Below, one piece after another: positions 37,328-48,834 of a DNA stretch of 64,000 bases (positions are counted from its first letter, which is position 1; the number at the start of each line of letters is the position of its first letter). The notes beneath the pieces were generated by a model. The model worked only from the letters and a program-made list of their open reading frames with translations. It had not been told where the DNA came from and ran no database searches. Source of the DNA: Macrotis lagotis. Taxonomy: Eukaryota > Chordata > Mammalia > Peramelemorphia > Peramelidae. The position numbers and the translations under genes were made by a program. The DNA lies in assembly GCF_037893015.1 (NCBI RefSeq), contig NC_133661.1, forward strand, positions 183,250,508-183,314,507, read 5' to 3'.

Positions 37328-37990
37328 CTGAAAAAAATTATGGTAGAAATGGTTATTTTCATTTTAGAGATCAATCAATGATCTGTTTTTTTTTAAACTC
37401 TGCTTTCTGCTTGCTAATTCCTGAGCACTTGAGAGTATAGGCAGGAGAAGCAGAAGGAGATGCTATATAGGAATGTTAGCTATTATCATTATCAGTGTCA
37501 TGTTTATATGGCTAATGAGGGGATGATCATGTTGTTCACATATTCTGTTTCAGCATTGTCATTATTATTGTCACAGGATACAAGATTTAGATATCATTTA
37601 TCATTCTGCCTTTGGCAGGACCACACCTTATTATAATTATCTTCTGAGTTTTTAGTTGGGCTCTCTGTGGCAGCATCCAATTAGCTATAGAATATTGGAT
37701 AGCATGGATAAAAGCTCTTTGCTGATGGTGCCATCAATGTGAACCTGGACCATGGCTGATAAATTTGACTGAAAGATATAGGTTAGATTGACTCAGAATC
37801 ATTGGGTTGCTTTGGAGGTAGACTTTCTTCAAAGTTAGCCCATGGCTGAATTAGGGCTATAGATAGGAACATGCATCCCAGAGTTTCAGCCAAGAAACCA
37901 GGCAAGCTAGAGAACTACAGAGCCCCCCTCACTGAGACCATGGACTGGTTGTATGAATTTTCTTTTGCCTTTGAAGCTCCCATCACTTGG

Positions 37991-38221
37991 TAGCTCCAGG
38001 CATACTCTCACCAAACTGTAACAGGATAGAAAATTTGAGTTCCTTCACTTCTCCAGCAACCTTTGATCAAAACAGATATGGGAATCTGCATTATTGCAAC
38101 TGTGTAGACCTAAGTCTATGATGGTAAAGGATTTTTTAAAAAATTAATTGAGTCATTTTCCTTACTTCATGAGATCCTTGCTCTGGATTTAAAAGGGACC
38201 CTTAGTTGAGATGTCACACTT
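37991..38221 (+). repeat. Inverted repeat arm A beside the delta enhancer
   Basis: Reads tagctccaggcatactctca at its start and gagatgtcacact at its end. It matches the reverse complement of 39039-39296 over most of its length, with small indels. It is absent from the homologous segment at 41.85-42.13 kb, which suggests it is an inserted element of about 230-260 bp. Confidence 0.8.
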
Positions 38222-38759
38222 AGCTAGGAGCCATTAGGGAGCTGAACATTCACACTGACAGGATCACAAAAGCAGGGCTGAGAAATGGGGCAAGATGAGG
38301 GTGACATTATGCTCTGTAGTGATTCTCAAGACAGGAAATTTATCTGCCAGGTCAGAAAGATTGATTATCAGAGAAGAGTCAATATAATTGACAGCATTTT
38401 AAATGAATTTAAATGTTAAATATAAACTTTCTTCCTAAGGAACCAACTGTTTGGAGCAGTGAGTTGGGAAAGGAGTTCATATTGGGTGGACTTCATACTC
38501 TAGTTTTGACTAACATTCTTTGTCTTTTGAATCCTGAGATTACTTCACTGAAAATTTTAGTGTAAAGACATGATTCTTCTCACTTTTATTGAGCACAGTA
38601 GAAAGGTTTCTAAAAATCTATCCTGTTATCAACTCTTCATCATTAAAAGGCAAGGACTCCTCCCTTTGTAGAGTTCTTCTAACACCTGCTTTCAAACATC
38701 TCATTACTACAGAAGAAATCCATCATCTATCCTTGCTCTAGATGAGACCAACTGACAAC

Positions 38760-38800
38760 ACCAGTATTAACGGCTAGAAACCACATGACAAATGACTTTC
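38760..38800 (-). promoter_or_regulatory. Core of the TCR delta enhancer (E-delta), Runx-Myb module
   Basis: In the TRDJ3-TRDC intron, on the minus strand, a Runx/CBF site TGTGGTTT (38778-38785) is followed four bases later by a Myb site CCGTTA (38768-38773). From memory, the human delta-E3 element has TGTGGTTT, four bases, then CCGTTAAT with identical spacing and orientation, in the same intron. The match covers nearly 20 bases with few changes. Runx and Myb cooperate here to open TRD for recombination in early thymocytes. GATA-like sites lie nearby (GATAG on the minus strand near 38725-38730, AGATAA near 38852). The module stands out because the surrounding sequence is otherwise diverged. 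Confidence 0.85.
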
Positions 38801-39038
38801 TTCTTTTCCTTCCTCACTCACCACCCTCTCCCTGCCATAGTCTTTCCTCCTTATCTCCTTCACAGCTGAGATACTTCAGTTTCACCTTCCAGTTCAGATT
38901 TTTGGATGGAAATATTTTTCTGGTGGTTGTTATGGATGCTCAGTTTACTTATCTGTAATGAATTTTCCATTAGTTTAGCAGCTGCTTGACTTGTACTTAA
39001 TAATCTATTTTGACTACTATCACATCCATACCAGACAA

Positions 39039-39296
39039 GTGTGACATCTCATTTGAAGGGGCTTAGATTAGATGGTTTGTGGGATTCCTTTTAGATCCAG
39101 AACAAGTATCTCATGAGGTGGTAAAGGTGATCAAATTAATAAGGAAAAAAATCCTTTACTTTCATAGACTTAGGTCTACAGAGCTACAGTAATGCAGGTT
39201 CCTATATCTTTTTTGATCAAAGGTTACTGGAGAATTGAAGCAACTCAAGCTTTCTACATTGTGTAAATAAGCTTGGTGAGAGTATGCTTGGAGCTA
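39039..39296 (-). repeat. Inverted repeat arm B beside the delta enhancer
   Basis: Reverse-oriented partner of arm A. Shared blocks include aacctttgatcaaaa, tgtagacctaagtctatga and tcatgagat. Together the arms enclose about 0.82 kb that holds the Runx-Myb core. Confidence 0.8.
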
Positions 39297-39879
39297 ACAA
39301 GCAAAGACCCAAGGAAAGAATATCTAATTGGACCTAAGGTGACCCAGGTTCTGGTCTGGTCTTTGCTTTCAACTACCTTTGTGGACTTGGGAAATTTTTT
39401 TCAGTACTGTGAAACATATACGCTTGAACATTATAAAATTTTAGGAAGTCAAAAGCAATTTCACTGACTTGAGCTATGGAATTCTGACCTGATTTTCCTG
39501 ATCTTGTTGTGGAGACAAGTCACAGAATAACAGAATGAGAAAGGATGCCTAAGTCATCTAGTGCAACCTGTACTTGAACAAGAATCCTCTTTACATCAAA
39601 CCCAACCTTTACTCAAAGGTCTTTAGAAAGAGTAAATTCATCACCTCCCAACACAATCCAACACAGAACATCACCTCCCACCTTTAGATTGTTTTAATGG
39701 TTAGAATAATTTTCCTTATGGCAGTTTTAAATTTGCCTCTCTGTAATTTCTGCTCATTGCTTTGGGGGCTAAACCAAAAGAAAAAAAATGGAATTGTTAT
39801 TCTGCATGGCAGCCCTATGTATATAAGAAGAGGTTTATGTTTTTAACTATAAACTTGAGAAATGATATCCTACTATTTT

Positions 39880-40030
39880 TTTTAAGGTTTTTGCAAGGCA
39901 AATGGGGTTAAGTGGCTTGCCCAAGGCCACACAGCTAGCTAATTATTAAGTGTTTGAGATCAGATTTGAACCCAGGTACTCCTGACTCCGGGGCCGGTGC
40001 TTTATCCACTGCACCACCTAGCTGCCCCAA
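39880..40030 (-). repeat. SINE in the TRDJ3-TRDC intron, reverse
   Basis: Reverse copy from ggtttttgcaaggcaaatgg to ccacctagctgcccc. It is well preserved, so probably young. Confidence 0.85.
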
Positions 40031-41422
40031 TATCCTACTATTGAATGTGTTGAACTTGATCATAATATACTGATTTGCTAGAATATTTTGCTATGATCTC
40101 TGTCTTATTTAGTGTAAGGACTAATAAAAATGAATTAATAATAATCAAGTCAGTAATTGAAACTAATCAATAATTTTCAACTAATCAATAATTAACTTAA
40201 AAGTTAAGAAAAATTTTTTATGATCAGTTAAAAGATATCCTATTGATCAAGGAGAGGTTGTGTAATTGGATTAAAATAAAGCAAAACAAAACCAGAAAAT
40301 TTTGAATATAATGGTCAAACATGGGTCACATTTGTAAACACATCTTTTTTGTGACAAGAACATTTTTGGCAGTTTGTGGAAATCTATAGACTCTTTTCAG
40401 AATAATGGTTTTAAATGCATAAAATAAAATACAGTAAATTACAAAAAATAGATGACTTTTAACTACAGTTATCAAATTGCATTAAAGAAAAATTCATGAA
40501 CATCAGGTTAAGAACCTCTGGTTAGGATGTTACATTTGGCTTCAGTAACAATAGGTGATATTTCATAGTGTTCTAAAGTTTTTTCTTCCTGACCTAATAA
40601 GGAAAGTGGTGCAAATATTATTTATCCCATCTTATAGATAGAAAAGCTGAGGTTCAGAGACTTGCTCAGGGTTGCATAGCTAGTAATCATTGTAGTTGGG
40701 ATTTGAACATTGACTTCATGTCTAAATCTCAAAAAAAGTTTCATAAAAGTTACTTTTTGAAAAAAGAAATAAAAAAGTTATTTTTTGGACTCTTACTTCT
40801 ATAATATTCTACTAAGCATCATTTTTATTGTATCTCTTTTGCTCCTCTTTTAAATTATAATTCCTTAAAGGAAAAGAATTGTGTTTTTTTTTCCACTGAT
40901 AATGTTACTGACTCTTAACAGTGCCTTGCATATAGTGGGCATGGGTAATAAATGTTTGTTAAATTGAATTAAATTGGATTTTATTGAACTGAAATGTGTT
41001 CTGAATTTACTTCTTTTGAATTTTTTCTAATTCTAATATTTCTAATTCTATTCTAATCCTCCCTCTTTCCAAACAGAATCACAATTGCTCATTTAAAAGT
41101 GCAATTTGTTTTGAACTTACAATCCTACTTTTGGTTTTTCTCATTTTTCATAAAACCAATCTAGGGTTAAGATTAAACTGTTAGAACACTCAAATAAGCA
41201 TACACTTCACCTTGAACTTTATTTACCTGGTAGCTTAAATATCAACATATCTGCTATATTTTTGATGATAGTGAGTATGCACAGGGTTTTTTTTATGTAG
41301 CACTGGGCCTGAAGAGTTCAAGGTTACCAAGATGTATGGGATGTAACTTTAATCAAATCCCAAATATATTCTATATGATGCACCTCATTTGTCAAACCAC
41401 ATTTTCCCAAGTATCTCTAAAG

Positions 41423-41423
<1 letters not shown>

Positions 41424-41475
<52 letters not shown>
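41424..41475. repeat. (TC)n microsatellite
   Basis: Long uninterrupted CT run about 0.26 kb 3' of TRDJ3. Confidence 0.95.
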
Positions 41476-41480
<5 letters not shown>

Positions 41481-41730
41481 TTTGCCCTGATTTCTGGACA
41501 TCAGTGACATATTTCTTCTACTTTCTCTTGTCTATGCTTTCTGAGAAGCTCTGAAGATTTCTAAAACAAAAGGGACCTTTTATAATCCCTCTAGCCTAGT
41601 GTCCCCTGCTCTATCCTGTTTTAAATCTGTAACTCACCATCTCTTGTAACATGTCCCCAAGGACTGTGGCAAAGTAACAACTGAGAGAGATGAATTTAAC
41701 CCAAGAGACAGACAAAAAACCATAACTCAC

Positions 41731-41789
41731 CAGGCTCTACTGATAGCTCTGTACCAGTTCCAAAATACATTGCTCGGGTGTGCCAGGAG
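41731..41789 (-). CDS. TRDJ3: T-cell receptor delta joining segment TRDJ3
   Basis: A 59-nt J segment reading SWHTRAMYFGTGTELSVEP on the minus strand. Human TRDJ3, from memory, is SWDTRQMFFGTGIKLFVEP and also 59 nt, so this is an ortholog, including the unusual F-G-T-G. It ends CCT G|gtgagtt. The 12-RSS is heptamer cactctg at 41790-41796, spacer 41797-41808 and nonamer gcacataac at 41809-41817. The nonamer is weak (about 5 of 9), suggesting lower use. It is the J segment closest to TRDC, about 4.4 kb upstream of exon 1. Confidence 0.94.
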
Positions 41790-41844
41790 CACTCTGCTAT
41801 ACGACTATGCACATAACTAACCCACTGATGACTTAGGCCCCTGG

Positions 41845-42125
41845 GCAAGAACATCTGTACGAGTTCCCCAGTTTATCTGGAACCTCAGTCAAGAAATCAG
41901 ACAAGTTAGGGGACTACAAAGCTACCTTCACTGAGGCCAAGGGCTGGTTGGGTGAATTCTCTTTTGCCTTTGAAGCTATTACCACTTTGAGAGTCAGAGA
42001 TAATTAGAGATGCTTAATTTGGAGTTCATATTGAGAAGATCAAAAAAGACAAGGCAGAGAAATGTGCCAAGATGAGGGGGTCATTTTGCCCTGTGGCAAA
42101 GATAAGAAATTTATCTGCCAGTTTA
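41845..42125 (+). repeat. Duplicated segment next to TRDJ3 (copy C)
   Basis: It aligns with 37865-37990 plus 38222-38360. Shared blocks include ttcttttgcctttgaagct, gctgagaaatg/gcagagaaatg and gaaatttatctgccag. The homology starts almost at the TRDJ3 nonamer. This is a local duplication with about 4 kb between copies. Confidence 0.75.
41984..42037. repeat. Perfect 54-bp inverted repeat, left arm
   Basis: Begins actttgagagtcagagataa; its exact reverse complement lies at 43380-43433, with 54 of 54 bases matching by eye. Identity stops sharply at both ends. Confidence 0.92.
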
Positions 42126-43379
42126 GTGGGATGGATACCAGATAAGAGATAGTATAGTTGGAAGTCAGACAAAAAGAGAAATATTTTTAGTTTGAAAAGC
42201 CAAGGTTGGCGTCATTTAGAAATTTGTCCTATCCTTTAGGACTCTCTCTTGGGTCATAGGGATGACTTTTCCACTAAAAACAAATTTTCTATCCCTCCCT
42301 TTCCTTGCAAATCTCTCCTCCTGCCCCAAATTTTTCAAATAGAACCCTACCATGGATTTGAATCTGATTTCTGATTCACTGGACCATATGTAGTATCTAC
42401 CTCTAAACTCAGAGCTTAGAAAGGAAATCAGGAAATTTGCTTTATTGGGAAGTGCTTTCCATGCCTATGTGTCAGGGATGCTTGATAAAGAAAACTATTC
42501 TTTCTAGAAAGAATTTTTTTAAAAAAGTAATTTTCATGGTATCTGGACTTGGATGCAAATCTCATTAGGTTTCAATGAACATGGGAAATTGAACTTCAAA
42601 GGCCAATCAGGTCATTCTTTGCTCCATTATTGGAAAATTGGTGTCTGGGCAGGGGAGGTCGGTGGCTAAATGAGGGGTTGATATATTGTGCAAAATTATC
42701 TGGGGTGAGAGATTTGATTAGAAATATAGACTTCACATTCCTTCATTATCACATCTATCACCTCATACCCCATTCCTTCAGAAAGTATATACCTCCACTA
42801 GTGGAAGACCAAATGGAGAAGATGATGCCTCCAGGTAATGTGGATCAGTTCCATTGGGCAGGACTTAAAGCCTTCATTATTTTCCTCTCTCTCTCTCCAA
42901 CCCCCTGAAGAAATAGACTTAAATGTTTGATGGAAGTCATTCTCTTTTCCAAATGGAAATGAATTAAACAAGAAAACCAAATATTTACTTCTTTCTCAAA
43001 TGCAATTTTCTAGCCCTAGATATTCACAATAGTAATTAATTATACCTCTTTTTTTGTCTCTTTCCTTCCTCCTTTGCATTACATTTCCTCTTATTCCTTA
43101 AGAAAGAATCACCAGATTCAACTGATAGAAGTAAATGATCTAAAAAGTTGCCAATTTACTGGAGAAGTAAAGACACTACTGAACATTGGTCTGAATGACT
43201 GCCTCCTCCTTCTCAATCCATAGTATCAACTGAGAAACCTAGCAGTGCAGAAGGTGACTAAAATGAGTTTGCTGAATTCAGGGCATAAGCTATGCAAATC
43301 TCTTTGGGACTTATTAATGATGAAGAGAATCTCAGACCTTTGACTTTGTTTTCCTGGTTACAATGAACTGGAAACAAAG

Positions 43380-43433
43380 TTCTCAATATGAACTCCAAAT
43401 TAAGCATCTCTAATTATCTCTGACTCTCAAAGT
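43380..43433. repeat. Perfect 54-bp inverted repeat, right arm
   Basis: Begins ttctcaatatgaactccaaa, the reverse complement of 41984-42037. The interior is 1342 bases, without a recognisable transposase. Confidence 0.92.
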
Positions 43434-43436
43434 TTC

Positions 43437-43586
43437 AGGAATGAGTTTTTTTTAATTTTTAAAAAAAATTGGAAAGGATTTGTCTGCCAACACCGTGCTC
43501 TGAGATAAACCTGCCAAATCCAGTGACACTTTCTTAATTTCAATCTAATGGTTTATCTTCAGTTTAATTATCTCTTTTTTGCAGAG
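43437..43586 (+). repeat. Direct repeat, copy 1
   Basis: Shares ttgtctgccaacac, cctgccaaat, agtgaca/aatgaca and tttttgcag blocks with 44588-44726. It is a duplicated stretch of the Jd region. Confidence 0.75.
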
Positions 43587-44587
43587 ACGTAGGCCTCTAT
43601 CTAATGCTGTCAGTATGAGCCTGGACACAGAAACATGCCTCATTGTGAGGCTTTATTGTCTCCTGGGATTTGCCAGCTATGGATCAGTGAGGAGACTCAC
43701 TTCATTGGACTCTTCATGCTCTGGAAATGACTTGGCATTAAAGGACAATTACTTTCTGTGAACAATTCACAGATCCTCAGTCAATAGTTAGCTTTCTATA
43801 ATGGATTAGTTCCTGCCAAGGATTGTCTAGCACAATGAACATCAATCCTTCCCTCTCCCCCCAGGTCTCCAAACACTTCCCCTATGGTTCAGGAACCTCC
43901 AGGCTGAACAGTATTCTTTAGGCTGCTCAGTCAAATTAGGGTCTATTCTAAGGACAAATTTAATAACTAGGTGCCTGCTTCTAAACTGTTGGGTTAACTC
44001 CCCTAGACTCAGAGAGGTATCAGACAAAGCAAGAAGGGCACTGAAGTACTGGCCCTGGCAGATGCTGCTATTGAATAGCTTTCTTAAATGTGAAAAGAGA
44101 CCAATCAACATGAAAGGGTTCTATGTAGGTGGGTGCTCTGATAGCTCAGTTTTGTGTGTGTGGGTCTTTCAATCTGAGTATGGGTTCTTTGGTATAAGGG
44201 CAGCATTATGTAATTCTCAGAAAAGAACATAGGCCTGGATATCTGGAAATCTAGGTTCTAGAATCCATTCTACAACTTGCTATTTTGATTTTGGATAAGC
44301 CTCTTCCCCCTTTGGATCTTAGTTTCCTTATCTATATAATGAAGGATCTGGATTAAGTTATTTCCACATTTTTCCAACAGTTCTCACATTCTATATCTAT
44401 GTGTCTGTCTATCTATGCTTTCTTTCCCCCTTTTTCTTCTTTACTGTTTCCCCTTCTTTTCTTCCTTTTTTGCTTCCTAATTTAGTTCTTGACTCTTCCT
44501 AAGCAAGAAAGAAAGCCTTGTCACTTCTGGCATTGCCTTTCCACTGGATCTTGAATTCAATGTCCCCAGTCAGAAGCCTTAACTCAG

Positions 44588-44726
44588 AAATGGGTTTTAT
44601 TTAATGGCTGTAAAGGGCCTGTCTGCCAACACTGACCTCTGGAATAGACCTGCCAAATGCAATGACATTTACTTAAACTAAATCCAACAGGTCAATCTAT
44701 AGAATTTAATCAACTCTTTCTGCAGG
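44588..44726 (+). repeat. Direct repeat, copy 2, next to TRDJ2
   Basis: Partner of 43437-43586, about 1.15 kb away. It lies about 130 bases 3' of TRDJ2 in the sense direction. Confidence 0.75.
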
Positions 44727-44855
44727 GAAGGACTTTCTTTTTAGAGTTTTTTTTAATCTCCCCAAGAAATTTCAGCTTTTCATAACCATGGGGAAACTTT
44801 CTCTCATGGAGGTCTCATCTCTAATACTAGAAGAATGGAAAAGTGTGATACTTAC

Positions 44856-44909
44856 TTGGTTCCACAATAAGCTGAGTCCCTTTTCCAAAGATGAGTTGAG
44901 CAACGTAAA
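44856..44909 (-). CDS. TRDJ2: T-cell receptor delta joining segment TRDJ2
   Basis: A J segment reading YVAQLIFGKGTQLIVEP on the minus strand. Human TRDJ2, from memory, is LTAQLFFGKGTQLIVEP. It ends CCA A|gtaagtat. The 12-RSS is heptamer cactgtt at 44910-44916, 12-base spacer 44917-44928 and nonamer gcaaaaatg (6 of 9) at 44929-44937. The frame, motif, donor and signal are all intact. Confidence 0.95.
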
Positions 44910-45713
44910 CACTGTTGAAACCAGCCATGCAAAAATGTCCTTGCTGATCTCTGTCTTCATCAATTTGCTTGCACAACTCATTAAGGGGATGAAAGGGGAT
45001 TTGAGGAGCTCTATGGGTTTTTTTTGAGATCTAAGCACATATGCTGGTATCTTGTGTGAAGTCTGGTATCAGCTGAGTGCTAACATTTTTATAAAATCCC
45101 CTGGGTTTCTTGGTATTTTCTCTGTCCAGACATCTTTTACCACATCATAAAAGGAGAACTGTTTCTGGCTAACCTTCATTTTCCTCCTAGCCTTTGCCTT
45201 TAAAAATTCTATTTGCTCTCATTGACTGTTAAAGGTGGAAGGGACATTTTAGTTTATCTAAACCAATTTCCATATTTTAAAAAAATGAGGGGAAAAATCC
45301 TATAAAGATGAAGTGATTTTTCCAAGATCACACAATAACATTATACTAGTGGAGAGTAGAATATTTTTAACCTTGCTGGAGAATTTTCCCAGTGATGACT
45401 GATTATTGGGATGGTGAAAGATTCAATCCATCCCTCTTGTCTCTTGGACCAATGCTCTTTCTACAATGCAGTAGCATCTCATTACAAGTATATTCAAAAT
45501 CCATTTTTTTTGCTGTCAACTAGATTAGACCCTCCAAAGTTGTCAGAAAAGAAAAAGAAAGAGAAGTGAAGAATATTCATGGTAAGATGGGTGATAGTGA
45601 GGGGAGTGTTGAAGGGAGAATCTTTCAATCCCCCCCAAATTGACTTGAGAAACTAACCCAGGAGAAACAAAGCTAACTTTAATCTCAAATAGAACACTGA
45701 GTCAGTCATTTAC

Positions 45714-45773
45714 TTGGAATGCCCTCCAATTGGGTTCCTTTTCCAGAGATCTATGGTTTGGTTAAATATTTAG
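45714..45773 (-). pseudogene. Degenerate TRDJ4-like joining segment
   Basis: A minus-strand relic of the TRDJ4-like family. It keeps the G-K-G-T-Q-L-E stretch and a CCA A|gtaaatg donor. The first motif residue is Ser instead of Phe (ISGKGTQLE), and an in-frame TAG (45751-45753) lies directly before the motif. The RSS is poor: the best placement is cattgca at 45774-45780, 12 bases, then agaaaactc. Its 3' flank of about 180 bases (below 45714) aligns by eye with the flanks of the segments at 48.6 and 49.6 kb, so it is a duplicated and decayed copy. Confidence 0.8.
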
Positions 45774-46139
45774 CATTGCATGTGTCCCAAGAAGAAAACT
45801 CTTTCTTTCTTATTAACATAGCTGCTCTTGGCATCAACAATCAGATAGATGAATTCTCTAGTTCCAGGTTTTTAGTTCTACTGACACTCAACCTTAGGGA
45901 AGGTCTTTTAAAAGAATAAGCATTAGAAAATAGAAACCTATTTTATTTTAAAATACAATACAAAAAGATTGTTATCTATATTTTTCTAGTTTTCCTATGC
46001 CAGAGGGAATAGGATCTGTGTGGAAAGGTTTCTAGAAATAATCATTGTTATTATAATGATAACTACATGTACCATTCTAATCTTTTATTTCATTGACATA
46101 GGGAACTTCTGAAGAGGAAATTCCTTTTATCAATAGAGA

Positions 46140-46410
46140 TTGTCAAATATTATGCAGTCATTTTGAAATTTTCTTGGCAAAGTTACTGGCATGATTTGCC
46201 ATTTCCTTCTCCAGTTCATTTTACAGATAAGGAAACTGAGATAAATACAGTGAAGTGATTTGCCCAGGATTATACAGTTACTGAGTTTCTGAGGTAAGAT
46301 TTAAACTCAGGAAGAGAAATCTTCCTGATTCAAGTCTGGTGTTCTATCTAGGGCTCCTGTCTGGGGTCATGTAGAGTTGGACACAAATGAAACAACTGAA
46401 CAACAATAAC
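46140..46410 (-). repeat. SINE fragment, reverse, plus forward tail
   Basis: A reverse copy contains ttttcttggcaaagttactg and ttccttctccagttcatttt. A forward tail then ends acaactgaacaacaataac. Elsewhere between 45.9 and 47.7 kb I see only diverged and MIR-like sequence. Confidence 0.65.
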
Positions 46411-47764
46411 GAAAGTGTCAGCCACTACTAAGTACTAGGAATACAAAGAAAAATGAATAACAGTCTCTGCTCTCAAAGAGCTCTCATTGGAAAACAACAT
46501 GAAAACAACTATGAATAATGAATACATATGGAGAAATATATATATATATATCTATTTCCTGAAGATAATAAACAGAGCACTAGCAAAATGATATTAGACT
46601 TTTGGTGGAAAGTTTGATTTTAACTAGACCTTGAAGGAAGCCAGGGAAATCAGGAAATGGGGAAAAGGTTGGAGAGGACTGGGATAGTCACTGAAAATAT
46701 CCATAGTCAACAGTAGGAAGACATGTATCATAGGATCATAGAGTAAGTAGAGGGGAGTAAGAAGACAGGGATCAGATTTTAAAAGGCTTTAAAAGGAAAA
46801 AGAAGATTTTATTTTTAATCTTAGAAGTGATAGGGAGTCACTGAAATTTAGAGATTGAGGGGAGGGGAGTGACATGGTCAGACCTATTCTTTATGAGAAT
46901 GATTTTGACAGCTGAATGGAGGATGAACTGAAGTGGGGAAATCAATCAGGGTTATACAGTGAATATCTACAATAGGCCTATATCAATTTAGTTCATCCTT
47001 ATTGAAGCTGTCCCCATCAAATATAGCTCTTTAATATAGAGCACATTAAATTTTTTATTTGTGATCCTATAAAATTTACTTTTTTTCACATAGTTCTTGG
47101 TATTAAAATATGTCCATGAAATCCATTATAGGTGGGAGAGACAAAACAAATAGATACACAATGTCAAAAGGCTATTTTCTGATTTTTATTGTACTTAAAT
47201 GACCTTTAGTTACTGTTTTAAAAAAACAAACAAAAGTAGCACAGACTTTGTGTTACCACCTATTCTCTCCCACCTTTCAAAAAAGGGGAAATCTTGAAAA
47301 AAATTTTCAAGGTTGTTAAAACTTCTAAGAGGTTCTCCTGAAGTCTGACATTTCAAACACAGGGTCCAGTTAAACGTTAAAGAAGTTGAGTGGTCAACTT
47401 AACAACTCTCAGCTAAATATTTTCTAAGAAATTCATAACCCCAATGCTCCCATGACTTAAAACCCTATGATGACTGAGTAGCTAGCATCTGAAATGTTGC
47501 TGGGCTAGGATTTGAAGCACATAAAATTTTGTAAAAATCTTATATACAAGATCATATTTGAACCTTGTGAGAACTCTGAGTGTCAGGCACTATAATTATT
47601 TTTTTGTTACAAATGAGGAAATTGAGACTCAGAGAGATTATATGATATGCTTATAGTTCACATAGCTAGTAAATGCTAGAGATTGAATCTGAATTCATGT
47701 ATTTCTAAATCTAAGCCCAGCATTTCACTATAATCTCTTGAATGTGTTTAAAAGAATTGATTTA

Positions 47765-48721
47765 GTTTGACCTGGAAGAGGAAATATGGACAGGGAGATT
47801 AATGACAGCATTTACGTAAATCTAGAGATTTTATTATGTAGAAGGGAGCTCTTACCATCAATACTTCTTGTGGGAATAAATTATGGGAAATGTGATACCT
47901 ACATGTTTAGTAAATGAGAAAGGCTATGGTAGAACAGAAGAGTACTTACAAGTCCTGCAAGCAGAAATCCTAGACTTGTGTCTAAGGTCTAATATTAAAT
48001 ATTTGACCTCAGAAAAGTCAATTTTTCCTGAGTTTCAATTTTCTCACATGTAAAATGGGAATAACAATATATATGTAAATTATTTCACAAGACTATTATG
48101 AAGAAAATCATATATATATTAGCTATTATTTTTCTAATAAGTTTTATTACATTTTTATTTCTATACCCAGCCTTTAGTACAGTGACTTTGCACATAGTAA
48201 ATACTTAGTAAATGCTTCATTCATTCATCTATTCATTCATATCTTCCAAAAGAAAGGGCAACTTTTTGCAGAAGGGAATTAACTAAAAGAACCTATGAAA
48301 CTGGAGAGAAATTCTTATTTTATAGTTGAGGAAACTGAGACATGGAGATGAAATGTCTCTTGCCTACAGCCCCTCAGCTAGTTAGTGGCAGAATTGGGAT
48401 TAGAATCCAGGCCTCCTCCTTTTCCTTCCAGTGCCCTTTCCACTCTAATGCATTGCCTCATTATAGATATTTTAGATTTTTTTGCTCGTTGGGTTGAAAC
48501 CCCAAGTTTGATAGAGGGAAAAGAAGAGAGAATGACCAGGGTAGGATAGAGGAACATGAAGGAGTAAGGCAATAAATTTGGAGAAATGTACTTAGGAGAA
48601 TCAAAATAAATTACTTGGAAAGAAGAATGTAATGTCACCATCACTTACTTGGCACGACTTCTAGTTGGGTTCCTTTCCCAAAGATCAGTGGAGCACTGCC
48701 TGAGGTCTCAATACAAAAACC
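47765..48721. repeat. Tandem unit 1 of the TRDJ4 duplication
   Basis: Contains the J segment at 48.65 kb. Its lower flank (gacagggagattaatgacag, then gatacctacatgtttag) aligns with the lower flank of the next unit. Confidence 0.75.
48649..48693 (-). CDS. TRDJ4: T-cell receptor delta joining segment, TRDJ4-like (copy 2)
   Basis: A J segment reading PLIFGKGTQLEVVP after the split first codon, on the minus strand; human TRDJ4 (from memory RPLIFGKGTYLEV...) is very close. It ends CCA A|gtaagtga. The RSS has a heptamer cactgcc at 48694-48700, a 12-base spacer 48701-48712 and a perfect nonamer acaaaaacc at 48713-48721, the best J nonamer in the window. It belongs to a tandem unit of about 1 kb shared with the segment at 49.6 kb. 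Confidence 0.93.
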
Positions 48722-48834
48722 TCTTTTCTTGTCATAGAAGCTATCCTGTTATCCCTACCCAGCCAGCTGGGCTTGCTCATTGTTACCCCCCCTCCCCCCA
48801 TTTTTCTGCTTTCTATCCTGTTTAAAAGACTTAG

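Noticed and set aside
42630..42908. 92-codon plus-strand open frame
   Set aside because: No family likeness, no splice or promoter context, and it is antisense to the locus inside the inverted-repeat interval; likely chance.
47940..47975. gtacttacaag, a J-like splice donor on the minus strand
   Set aside because: No FGxG motif or RSS follows; it is part of the duplicated flank of the TRDJ4 units.
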